From Leptospira ryugenii (GTDB lineage: Bacteria > Spirochaetota > Leptospiria > Leptospirales > Leptospiraceae), in NCBI RefSeq assembly GCF_003114855.1, contig NZ_BFBB01000008.1, forward strand, positions 124,001-188,000: a stretch of DNA of 64,000 nt, written 5' to 3'. Each line of letters begins with the position of its first letter. The first letter of the stretch is position 1. Positions 28,196 through 35,987 of this stretch are shown here, one piece after another. The notes beneath the pieces were generated by a model, which made no database searches, was not told the origin of the DNA, and saw only the letters and a program-made list of their open reading frames with translations. Both the position numbers and the translations under genes were made by a program.

Positions 28196-29040
28196 TCTAC
28201 TTGCTTCTGTTTTTTTAACCTAGTTTGGTTCCAAACAAATCCCCATAAAAAGAATGTACTATTGACATAGGCATATAACATCAGTACTACCATCTTGGAT
28301 AATAGATAATAAGCAAAGGAATAATTTACACCCACTGTTTTGAGTTTCAAATAGTATTGAAATCCGAAAGTCAATGCAACAAACAATATAGAAGCAAAAA
28401 ATGCTCCGGGTAAACAATCTCGAAGAGAGGATCTTTTACTCGTTGAAAAAGAATAGTAAAAGGAAAATAAACTAGAAATCAAAATGATCGCAATGATTCC
28501 AAGGAAGAATTCTGGATTTTTTCGAAAGATGGATATCTTTCCCGTTTTATAAAAAAACTTTTCAATGTGGAAAAGTGCATATGAAATATAAAAATATACT
28601 AATATTAGAAGGGAGCTTCCCAACATCATCCTTAGACTCAACCAAAGCGACTGCCCAAAATTGATGGGAATATCAGGCTCAACAATCTTTCGAAGAGATT
28701 TTATGATCGCACCAAATATGGAAAAACTGGAAAGAATAGAAAACAATATGCTGAGTGTGAGGATTTTATAATTTTTAATATTTGTTAGATTTTCAATACT
28801 CTTATCAATGGGCAAAAAAATAGGAGCAGGTAAAATCCTACCTAGCTGATCTGTGATCAGATTGATCGTTTTCGGATCTTGTAGGAGTCCCAAAAGGCTG
28901 ACAAAAACAACTAACAAGGGAAATAAGGTAAGTAAAAATGTAAAGGACAACTCAGACGCCAATCCATGAACGTCTTTTGACCATACCATTGAAAAAAATC
29001 GGCGGGCTCTGGATTGTTTCTTAGGCATAGATTTCTCCAT
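28192..29040 (-). CDS. YihY/UPF0761 family inner-membrane protein
   Basis: A 282-residue polytopic protein, once mislabelled ribonuclease BN. It opens with a basic stretch followed by HGLASELSFTFLLTLFPLLVVFVSLLG, typical of the family, and has about six transmembrane helices with a conserved SFAYYLLSKMVVLMLYAYVNSTFFLWGFVWN end. The second Met (29028) is an alternative start. The function of the family is not established; envelope or virulence roles have been proposed. Confidence 0.88.
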   Translation of the reverse strand: MEKSMPKKQSRARRFFSMVWSKDVHGLASELSFTFLLTLFPLLVVFVSLLGLLQDPKTINLITDQLGRILPAPIFLPIDKSIENLTNIKNYKILTLSILFSILSSFSIFGAIIKSLRKIVEPDIPINFGQSLWLSLRMMLGSSLLILVYFYISYALFHIEKFFYKTGKISIFRKNPEFFLGIIAIILISSLFSFYYSFSTSKRSSLRDCLPGAFFASILFVALTFGFQYYLKLKTVGVNYSFAYYLLSKMVVLMLYAYVNSTFFLWGFVWNQTRLKKQKQVD

Positions 29041-29145
29041 TTCCTCTCTTTTCTTGGAATTGGGGAGTATATTTCTCTTGCGGATCGCCTGGCAATCGGG
29101 AGTCTGGAAAAATCTCAGTGATGTACCTAAGAGGGGAAAACTTCC

Positions 29146-29313
29146 ATGTCAGAAGAAAAAGAAAAGAAAAACAAAAAGATCGCGAAAATGACCATTGCCG
29201 AAATCGATGCAGCGATCAAAAAATCCCAAGAGGCGATGAACGGCTCTTCTAGCCAATACATCCGCCATTTGAACGAAAGAAAAGAGGAATTACTCGCCCA
29301 AAAGAAAGGCTAA
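29146..29313 (+). CDS. Small charged helical protein
   Basis: A 55-residue peptide, MSEEKEKKNKK... to ...ELLAQKKG, with a strong GAGGGG ahead of its ATG. After a basic N-terminus it has an AEIDAAIKKSQEAM helix and a second RHLNERKEELL helix joined by a Ser-rich turn, so a helical hairpin is likely. There is no known domain. It reads toward the ABC-F gene, 45 bp before it. Confidence 0.72.
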   Translation: MSEEKEKKNKKIAKMTIAEIDAAIKKSQEAMNGSSSQYIRHLNERKEELLAQKKG

Positions 29314-29358
29314 TTCCCCCACCCATAGGCCGATTTTGGCCTTGGGTCACCATTTCCC

Positions 29359-31296
29359 TTGATCCAATTCATCCAAATCCACCAACACTTTGGTCCTAAG
29401 ACCTTATTCGAAGGCTTCAGCTGGCACATCAAACCTGGAGCCAGAGTAGCCCTTGTCGGCCCGAATGGCTCTGGGAAAACCACACTATTCCAAATGGCCG
29501 TAGGCAAATTGAAACCAGAGCGCGGCGAGGTTGTCCGTTCCAAAAGTACGCGGCTCTCTCTATTCCAACAGATTCCAGACTTCCATCCAGAATCTTCGGT
29601 CATTGATACGGTTCTCGATGGAAATTTGGAATACCGAGACTACGCTCTCAAAAGAAAGAAGATAGAACAAAGATTTGAACAAATTAAGGAAAGTGATTCC
29701 GAATTTGAATCGATTTTACATGAACAAAGTGAACTAGAAGATTATGCCCATGAACATGAGTTACATGGACTCGAAGCCAAAGCAAAAAAAATCCTCTCCG
29801 GATTAGGATTTGCAAACTCTGATTTCGAGAGAAAAACGAAAGAGTTTTCACCAGGTTATCATCATAGAATTGGTTTGGCCATCGCACTTTTAAATCCACA
29901 TAATTTACTCCTTCTAGATGAACCAACCAATCATTTGGATGATAAAACAAAAGATTGGTTAGCTGACTATCTAATTTCACAAAACCAAGCCTTTGTCTTA
30001 GTTACACATGATCCAGAATTTCTGAACCAAACTGTATCCACCATTGTAGAGCTCAATCCAAATGGAGTATTCGAATTTGAGGGAAGCCTTGAAGAATTTT
30101 TTGAAGCAAAAAATGAGATCCAAGAAAAATTAAGAGTTCAGTTTGAAAAAGAAGAAGCTTATCTGAAAAGTCGATTGGAATGGGTGGAAAGATTTCGAGC
30201 TCAGGCTACAAAAGCAAGACAAGTACAATCTGTTCTCAAACGTTTGGACAAACGAGACAAGGTAGAAAACCCAGAAGATTCTTTTTGGAACCAAAAACCA
30301 GACTATTCATTTCAATTCACTCCATCAAGTAGTATTGTTCTTCGATTAGAACAAGCAAGTTTTGCTTACCCTGATAGAAATACTGGCATCGAAAATTTGA
30401 TCTTCCATGATGCCGAAATTGAAATTTCTGCAGGAGACAAAGTCGCTTTGGTTGGGCCAAATGGTGCTGGTAAGTCAACGTTTATGCGTTGTTTGCTCGG
30501 TAAACATCAATTAAAAAAAGGCAAAGTTTACTACGGACCAAAAACAAAATTGGGCTATTTCTCTCAAACTCATGGGGATGATTTAGATGACTCCCTTAAT
30601 CTTGTTGAGACGATACAGAAAAACTATCCAGATTTGAATGATGAACGGGCGAGATCATTACTAGGTCATTTTGCATTCTCTGGCGAAGGTGTTTTTAAGT
30701 CGGTGAAATTACTCTCTGGTGGTGAACAGAGCCGATTGAGACTTGCACTTCTTGTTCAAATGCAAACCAACTGTCTCTTTTTCGATGAACCTACCAATCA
30801 CCTAGACATTGTCATCCGAGAAGCTTTGAAAAAATCTTTGATCGAGTATCCTGGTTCACTTCTGATTATTAGCCATGATCCTGATTTTTTAAAAGGCCTT
30901 TGCAATAGAACCTTCCAGCTTTCTCAAGGGAAACTTCATAATTTGAATTGTAGTTTTGAGGATTATCTCAAATTCCATAAAGAAGAAGAATCCCAACAAT
31001 TGGCTCCAGAAAAAACTGAGAAAAAAGTAGATAAAAAAGAAAGTTCTTCAGTTAGTAAAAACAAACGCAAAAAATTGGAAAAAGAGATCGAAGAAATTGA
31101 ATCCAAACTTGTTCTACTTGAGAAAAACAAAAAAGATAAAGAAGAACTTTTGCAGGATCCAGAATTCTTTAAAAATCGCAGCTACCAATTAGAAATGGAT
31201 ACCTATAATGAAATTAAAAATGAGATTGCGAGTCTAACTTCTAGATGGGAGCTTGCAACTCTAGAGTTGGAAGAGATGGGAGGAGCAAAAATATGA
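29359..31296 (+). CDS. ABC-F family ATPase with a C-terminal coiled coil
   Basis: A 645-residue soluble tandem ABC protein. NBD1 has Walker A GPNGSGKTT and Walker B LLLLDEPTNHLD; NBD2 has GPNGAGKST, signature LLSGGEQSRLRLAL and Walker B FFDEPTNHLD. The linker between them (about 245-315) is the ABC-F inter-domain arm. A charged C-terminal region (about 550-640) is a coiled coil as in Uup. ABC-F proteins act on ribosomes; which subtype this is remains open. The NBD1 signature is altered to FSPGYHHRIGLA. The start is a TTG because the frame is closed upstream by TAG at 29326 and no ATG precedes the conserved IQFIQIHQHFG. The rhodanese gene overlaps its end. Confidence 0.93.
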   Translation: MIQFIQIHQHFGPKTLFEGFSWHIKPGARVALVGPNGSGKTTLFQMAVGKLKPERGEVVRSKSTRLSLFQQIPDFHPESSVIDTVLDGNLEYRDYALKRKKIEQRFEQIKESDSEFESILHEQSELEDYAHEHELHGLEAKAKKILSGLGFANSDFERKTKEFSPGYHHRIGLAIALLNPHNLLLLDEPTNHLDDKTKDWLADYLISQNQAFVLVTHDPEFLNQTVSTIVELNPNGVFEFEGSLEEFFEAKNEIQEKLRVQFEKEEAYLKSRLEWVERFRAQATKARQVQSVLKRLDKRDKVENPEDSFWNQKPDYSFQFTPSSSIVLRLEQASFAYPDRNTGIENLIFHDAEIEISAGDKVALVGPNGAGKSTFMRCLLGKHQLKKGKVYYGPKTKLGYFSQTHGDDLDDSLNLVETIQKNYPDLNDERARSLLGHFAFSGEGVFKSVKLLSGGEQSRLRLALLVQMQTNCLFFDEPTNHLDIVIREALKKSLIEYPGSLLIISHDPDFLKGLCNRTFQLSQGKLHNLNCSFEDYLKFHKEEESQQLAPEKTEKKVDKKESSSVSKNKRKKLEKEIEEIESKLVLLEKNKKDKEELLQDPEFFKNRSYQLEMDTYNEIKNEIASLTSRWELATLELEEMGGAKI

Positions 31297-31637
31297 ATAT
31301 CCATGAGATCAACGTAAAAACACTCAAAGAAAGACTCGATGCTCGGAAGGCAGGCAAAGATAGTTTCTTTCTATTGGATGTAAGAAATCCAAATGAGCAA
31401 GAGATCGCCTTGATCCCAGGCACGGACAAATTGATCCCTGTCGGGGAATTGTCTATGAGAGTAGCTGAACTCAACGACCAAAAAGAAAATGAAATCCTCG
31501 TTTACTGCCGCTCTGGAGGACGATCTGGTATGGCTTGTGGGATTCTGCAAGACTCCGGTTTCAAGGATTGTAAGAATGTTGCAGGCGGAATTCTTGCTTA
31601 TTCTGACCAAGTTGATCCGACAATGAAAAAGTATTAG
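31293..31637 (+). CDS. Single-domain rhodanese
   Basis: A 114-residue rhodanese homology domain. The catalytic loop YCRSGGRSGMAC places the active-site cysteine at 72, and FFLLDVRNPNEQEI is the CH2A-like motif before it. Single-domain rhodaneses carry persulfide sulfur in thiosulfate, cyanide or sulfur-relay reactions. No signal peptide is seen, so it is cytosolic. The ATG overlaps the ABC-F stop as ATGA, so translation is coupled; an in-frame start at 31245 would intrude 50 bp into the ABC-F gene and is not preferred. Confidence 0.93.
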   Translation: MNIHEINVKTLKERLDARKAGKDSFFLLDVRNPNEQEIALIPGTDKLIPVGELSMRVAELNDQKENEILVYCRSGGRSGMACGILQDSGFKDCKNVAGGILAYSDQVDPTMKKY

Positions 31638-31641
31638 TAGT

Positions 31642-32691
31642 ATGAAACGCGCCGACAATCTACGCATTCTGGAACAACATAGCCTCATTCCTCCTTCTGT
31701 CATTGTAGAGGAGTATCCATTATCTGACGTTGCATCAGATTTAGTCACAAAGACGAGAGCACAAATCTCAGACCTACTTCATGGCAAAGACACCAAAAGA
31801 CAATTGGTAGTAGTCGGACCATGTTCTGTACATGACACAAAAGCGGTTATGGAATATGCTTCCAAACTCAGACCATATATTGATTCACTTAAAAATGAAC
31901 TACTCATTGTTATGCGGGTTTATTTCGAAAAACCTAGAACTACAGTCGGTTGGAAAGGATTAATCAATGACCCTGACCTGGATGGCTCATTCCATATCAA
32001 TAAGGGGCTAGCTACAGCACGCAAACTTTTACTTGATTTAAACAATATGGGTGTGCCTTGTGGAACAGAGTTCTTGGATGTGATCTCTCCGCAATATGTT
32101 GCTGATCTAGTATCTTGGGGAGCAATCGGCGCAAGGACTACAGAGAGCCAGATCCATAGAGAGTTAGCTTCAGGTTTATCTGCTCCTATTGGCTTTAAAA
32201 ATGGCACAGATGGCAATGTCCAAATCGCAATTGATGCACTTCGTTCCGCAGGTGCTTCCCACCATTTTCTGTCTGTTACAAACCAAGGAAGTTCTGCTAT
32301 CTTCAAAACTGCTGGAAATCCTGATACGCATGTCATCTTAAGGGGCCATAACAAAGGTCCGAATTTTGATGAGGCGACAGTCAATGAGTTAGGTGCACAA
32401 ATCGAAAAAAATAACCTTCCTTACCGTTTGATGATCGATTGTTCTCATGGAAATAGCCAAAAGGATTTCAAAAAACAACCTGGTGTTTTGGAGGAAGTGG
32501 CACGCCAAGTGGCTTCTGGTTCAAAATATATTTTAGGTGTAATGATCGAAAGTCATTTAAAAGAAGGCAATCAGTCAATTGATGCAAGGCCATTGACATA
32601 CGGTCAATCGATTACAGATGCATGCGTTTCTTGGGAGAGCACAGTACCCATGTTAGAAACACTTGCCAATGCAGTGAAAAAAAGACCCTAA
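31642..32691 (+). CDS. aroF: 3-deoxy-7-phosphoheptulonate synthase (class I)
   Basis: A 349-residue AroF/AroG/AroH-type DAHP synthase, the first step of aromatic amino acid synthesis (PEP plus erythrose 4-phosphate). Motifs include VVVGPCSVHD, RVYFEKPRTTVGWKGLINDPDLDGSF, GARTTESQIHRE, GFKNGTDGN and IDCSHGNS, which supply metal and substrate contacts. It has the N-terminal extension that carries feedback control in this family. The paralogue letter is arbitrary. Its TAA overlaps the panB stop as CTAA. Confidence 0.95.
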   Translation: MKRADNLRILEQHSLIPPSVIVEEYPLSDVASDLVTKTRAQISDLLHGKDTKRQLVVVGPCSVHDTKAVMEYASKLRPYIDSLKNELLIVMRVYFEKPRTTVGWKGLINDPDLDGSFHINKGLATARKLLLDLNNMGVPCGTEFLDVISPQYVADLVSWGAIGARTTESQIHRELASGLSAPIGFKNGTDGNVQIAIDALRSAGASHHFLSVTNQGSSAIFKTAGNPDTHVILRGHNKGPNFDEATVNELGAQIEKNNLPYRLMIDCSHGNSQKDFKKQPGVLEEVARQVASGSKYILGVMIESHLKEGNQSIDARPLTYGQSITDACVSWESTVPMLETLANAVKKRP

Positions 32692-33485
32692 AAAGTATGC
32701 TCCTGTGAAGGGAATGATCTCCCTTCCACTTCGGAGTGGTAGAGATTCACGCTTGTTTTGATTTGTTCTGATAAGTTTGCAAAAGTTTTCAGGAATTTTG
32801 GGCGAAATGTTTCGTTCATTCCGAGTAAATCTTGCATAACCAAAACTTGCCCCGATGTAAACCGACCTGCTCCGATTCCAATGGTTGGGATTTGGAGAGA
32901 TTCGGTGATTTCTTTCCCTAAGCTTTCCGGAATCATCTCCAAAACGAGAGCAAAGGCACCAGCATCTTGCAATTGTTTTGCTTTCTCCAGCATTCTTTTT
33001 TGAGATTCTTCTGTTTTTCCTTGCACACGATGCCCACCTAATGTGTGTACTGATTGAGGAGTCAGGCCAAGGTGAGCAAACACAGGAACACCTGCTTCCG
33101 TTAGTCGCCTTGTGAGCTCTAAAACCAAATCTGAATCACCTTCTAGTTTTACGCAATCAGCAGTAGTCTCTTTCATTATCCTTCCTGCTGATCTCATTCC
33201 CTCTTCTACCGATATTTGGTAGGACATAAATGGCATATCGGCTATAACAGTTTTTCCTGGAGCACCTCTATTGACCGCTTTTGTGTGGTATATCATTTCA
33301 TCTAGAGTTACTGGAATTGTGGATGATTGCCCTTGGATTACATTTCCTAGAGAATCTCCAACCAATATACAATCAACATTTGTATCAGCAAACAAACGAG
33401 CAAAACTATAGTCATAGCAAGTAATGACCGAAATTGGGCTGCGCGCTTCGTATTTTTTTTTAAACTGAAGAATGATATTTTTCAT
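32688..33485 (-). CDS. panB: 3-methyl-2-oxobutanoate hydroxymethyltransferase
   Basis: A 265-residue PanB from the MKNIILQFKKKYEAR start; an earlier ATG at 33500 adds five residues but overlaps folK more. Family motifs are ISVITCYDYSFARLFA, ILVGDSLGNVIQGQSSTIPVTLDEMIYHTKAV, VIADMPFMSYQ, VKLEGD and AHLGLTPQSVHTLGG, and the catalytic Glu is in LVLEMIPE. It makes ketopantoate from ketoisovalerate in CoA synthesis. It is the last gene of a leftward set with folK and the DnaC-like gene, with overlapping ends. Confidence 0.95.
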   Translation of the reverse strand: MKNIILQFKKKYEARSPISVITCYDYSFARLFADTNVDCILVGDSLGNVIQGQSSTIPVTLDEMIYHTKAVNRGAPGKTVIADMPFMSYQISVEEGMRSAGRIMKETTADCVKLEGDSDLVLELTRRLTEAGVPVFAHLGLTPQSVHTLGGHRVQGKTEESQKRMLEKAKQLQDAGAFALVLEMIPESLGKEITESLQIPTIGIGAGRFTSGQVLVMQDLLGMNETFRPKFLKTFANLSEQIKTSVNLYHSEVEGRSFPSQEHTF

Positions 33486-33933
33486 AGACACTTCCGTCAA
33501 AACGTGAGTACAAATCTAGCTCTCCCATTTCGTTTACTATTTCTCGAATGAATGGTCTCGTAAAAAGCGAATGATGAGGTAGCGTTAACATTGCAGTATT
33601 CATAACTACTTCTTCAAAGCTTAGAATATCTATATCGATTTCTCTTGGACCCTTCCAAGATCTTCGTTTTCGACCTAACTTGTCTTCAATCGCGAGCAAG
33701 TTTTCCAGAAAACAAGGCAATGTATAAGAAGAAGAAACTCTAACTTTTAGGATTTGGTTTAGGAAATATGGCTGGTTTGTATTTTCTAAAGGGGCTGTTT
33801 CTTTACGAATCGATTTTTTCACTATCTGGACTTCTGGCATGCACTCGATTTCCCAAATGGCCTGGTCCAAAAAATGATGCCGGTCTCCCAAGTTAGAACC
33901 CAAAGATAAGAATGAAATCCCCCGATACTTCAT
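33460..33933 (-). CDS. folK: 6-hydroxymethyl-dihydropterin pyrophosphokinase
   Basis: A 157-residue HPPK. The opening FLSLGSNLGDRHHFLDQAI binds pterin and ATP, and the later RKRRSWKGPREIDIDIL carries the two metal-binding aspartates; LTLPHHSLFTRPFI follows. It transfers pyrophosphate from ATP to the pterin in folate synthesis. The start overlaps the end of the DnaC-like gene by 4 bp and its end overlaps the start of panB, so the three are probably an operon combining two cofactor genes with a helicase-loader-like protein. Confidence 0.95.
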   Translation of the reverse strand: MKYRGISFLSLGSNLGDRHHFLDQAIWEIECMPEVQIVKKSIRKETAPLENTNQPYFLNQILKVRVSSSYTLPCFLENLLAIEDKLGRKRRSWKGPREIDIDILSFEEVVMNTAMLTLPHHSLFTRPFIREIVNEMGELDLYSRFDGSVYEKYHSSV

Positions 33934-34802
33934 GAGCTTCTATCCACAGCATGCTTCAGTCGATAGTCGGGACACTTTAATTGGATTTCCTTTGTCATTT
34001 CATTCAATCGGGAGAAAATCCTACCTTGACCACGCTCCTTCCATTCGGATAAAGAATGATTGGAAGTTAACAAAGTGAGTTTATCCTGTTCATACCTGCT
34101 ATCTATCAAATCGTATAACTTTCGATTGCTAAATTCTGTTTCTTTTTGTACGCCAAAATCGTCAATGACGAGTACATCTACATTTGCCAATTCTCGTTCA
34201 ATGAATCTCTCCTGGCCATGGGTATCACTATCTGTTTGGTAGGTATCTCGAATGGCGGAAAGAAAGTCTTTATTGACTTTCGCATATTTGCATCGTATTC
34301 CATATCTAAAGATTAGTTCGTTCAATATAACACAGGCTAATAATGTTTTACCAGAGCCAGTACCTCCCCAGAGATAAAAACCCTTTCTAGCAAACTTTGG
34401 ATCCTCAAAATGATGGACAAGCTCATTGGCCCAATCGTGAGCTACAATAAAAGAGAGATCAGGGTCAGTGTTGGATTCTCCTAAATCGATTGTGGATAAA
34501 AACTGAAATTGATAGCGAGGGGGTATATTTGCTTGGTCTACCAAACGCTCGCATTTTTTGATCGAAAACCTTGCATTGTGGCAAACGCAAGGTATCATAG
34601 TATTTTGGCTTTTGTCATAGACCAGGTAGGGTGCCTGACCTTTCGCCTCACAGGTATTACATTCCATTCCCACACAATGGCAAAGAGAAAGTGCACCTGC
34701 CCTTGAACCACGCACTTGTTCCTCTAAATAAAAGCCAACCCCACCGCAGGTTTTACACTGTGGATTGCCATCTCGAAAGGATGTGATTTCTGATAAAATC
34801 AT
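33930..34802 (-). CDS. DnaC/IstB-like AAA+ ATPase with an N-terminal eight-cysteine region
   Basis: A 290-residue protein whose C-terminal two thirds is a DnaC/DnaI-type AAA+ domain: GGTGSGKTLLA (Walker A), VLVIDDFG (Walker B), LTLLTSNHS (sensor) and RIFSRLNEM (arginine region). The first 75 residues hold eight cysteines in four pairs: C16xxC19, C41xC43, C48xxC51 and C72xC74. Two of these read like DnaJ zinc-finger half sites (CKTCGGVG and CNTCEAKG). It probably binds zinc and could load a DnaB-type helicase. No transposase is near, so the IstB role in transposition is unlikely. Confidence 0.88.
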   Translation of the reverse strand: MILSEITSFRDGNPQCKTCGGVGFYLEEQVRGSRAGALSLCHCVGMECNTCEAKGQAPYLVYDKSQNTMIPCVCHNARFSIKKCERLVDQANIPPRYQFQFLSTIDLGESNTDPDLSFIVAHDWANELVHHFEDPKFARKGFYLWGGTGSGKTLLACVILNELIFRYGIRCKYAKVNKDFLSAIRDTYQTDSDTHGQERFIERELANVDVLVIDDFGVQKETEFSNRKLYDLIDSRYEQDKLTLLTSNHSLSEWKERGQGRIFSRLNEMTKEIQLKCPDYRLKHAVDRSS

Positions 34803-35027
34803 CGCTCAATTTGCAGAGTACCTTAGGAAGCCCTCTTGTCAAGGAATGAGATTTTTGGTAAATTTGGATAATTATGTCCCCTAGTTGAGCCGCATGTAGC
34901 GAAAATCTGAAAGAAAATAGTTTTTTTCAGGGTTAATTCGTTATTATTGACCTACGGGCGTCCGATACTTTCTTTGAAGAGAAAGATTTCCGTCTCCTCT
35001 TTAATATTGAAAGAGACAAAGGGTCAA

Positions 35028-35930
35028 ATGACTATGAAGATTTTCAAATATCTCCTCATTCTCCAACTTGTATTTGCAGGAGCAGTTTTTGCTCAGGATG
35101 CAAACACAGCGGCAGACAGCCAAGCGGCGAAAGATCAAGTCGACGAACTTTTGAAAGGTGAGTTGGTTCCTGAGAACGATGACGCAGAATTAACTGCACC
35201 TCAGAAAGAACTCCGCAAGAAAGTTATGGATGATGAATCGTTATGGAAAAACCCAGATTATAAGGGTTATAACAAAACATTCCAAGAGTTGCACCAACTT
35301 TCAAAAACTTTTGCTAACAACCAATTTCGATTAGCTCTCTCAAACTACCAATCTGGAGTTAACACCATCCTCAAAAATAGAGAATGGACTGAACAATACA
35401 GAAAAGAAGAAGCAGAGAAGAAACGTTTAGATGAAAAATGGTATTGGCAAAAAGTTGATAGAAGAGCGAAAGAAGAACGTGTTGTCACTCGCGAAAAAAT
35501 GAAAGCGAAGCAAGACGCGTTGAATTATTTCTCAAAAGCTATCAACCATTTAGATGAAATTAAAAACCCTGATTTAAGAGAAAGACCAGAATTTAAGAGA
35601 TTGTTATCTGATGTTTATCGTTCATGGATCATGGCTGAGTATGACCTACAAAATCTTCCTCAGTGTATTCCAATTCTTGAGCTTTACATTGAAATCGATG
35701 ACAATGAGAAAGAATACCCAGCTCACAAATACCTTGCAAGCTGCTACTCTTTCGAAGAAAACATGATCAAAAAGACAAAAGGTCCGGATGACATGCTCTT
35801 CAAATACCGTTACAAAAAGAACGTTCACTTACTTCGCGCTACTGAATTGAAGTATGGAAAAGATTCTCCAGAATACAAACATATCGTTAACATCATCAAT
35901 AAAGATGAGGTTATCTCGGTAGCACAATAA
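35028..35930 (+). CDS. fcpA: Flagellar-coiling protein A (flagellar sheath)
   Basis: A 300-residue exported protein that I recognise as leptospiral FcpA from its highly conserved body ([48 protein letters not shown] and [24 protein letters not shown]). FcpA coats the periplasmic flagellar filament with FcpB and gives it its coiled shape; mutants lose translational motility. A signal peptide (about 3-24, ending VFAQD) is followed by helical hairpins resembling TPR repeats. AAAGGG precedes two close ATGs (35028 and 35034), and either could be used. It has a 225-bp leader and ends at a strong terminator, so it looks monocistronic. Confidence 0.94.
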   Translation: MTMKIFKYLLILQLVFAGAVFAQDANTAADSQAAKDQVDELLKGELVPENDDAELTAPQKELRKKVMDDESLWKNPDYKGYNKTFQELHQLSKTFANNQFRLALSNYQSGVNTILKNREWTEQYRKEEAEKKRLDEKWYWQKVDRRAKEERVVTREKMKAKQDALNYFSKAINHLDEIKNPDLRERPEFKRLLSDVYRSWIMAEYDLQNLPQCIPILELYIEIDDNEKEYPAHKYLASCYSFEENMIKKTKGPDDMLFKYRYKKNVHLLRATELKYGKDSPEYKHIVNIINKDEVISVAQ

Positions 35931-35954
35931 TCCCGGAACATCTCTTTCAATACA

Positions 35955-35987
35955 AAAACCCGACCAAAAGGTCGGGTTTTTTTTTTT
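35955..35987. terminator. Strong intrinsic terminator after fcpA
   Basis: The stem CCCGACC (35959-35965), loop AAAA and GGTCGGG (35970-35976) are followed by eleven T residues on the plus strand, with five A residues before the stem. The A and T runs make it work in both directions between fcpA and the leftward permease gene, whose stop overlaps its end. Confidence 0.93.

Noticed and set aside
31920..32384. 154-codon leftward frame
   Set aside because: It is antisense to DAHP synthase, which is conserved throughout this region.
33930..34802. IstB transposition helper of an IS21-type element
   Set aside because: The AAA+ domain is similar, but there is no transposase, no terminal repeats, and the gene is in an operon with folK and panB.
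34900..35020. FliA-type flagellar promoter before fcpA
   Set aside because: TCCGATAC near 34972 resembles part of the -10, but no TAAA at the required distance is present.
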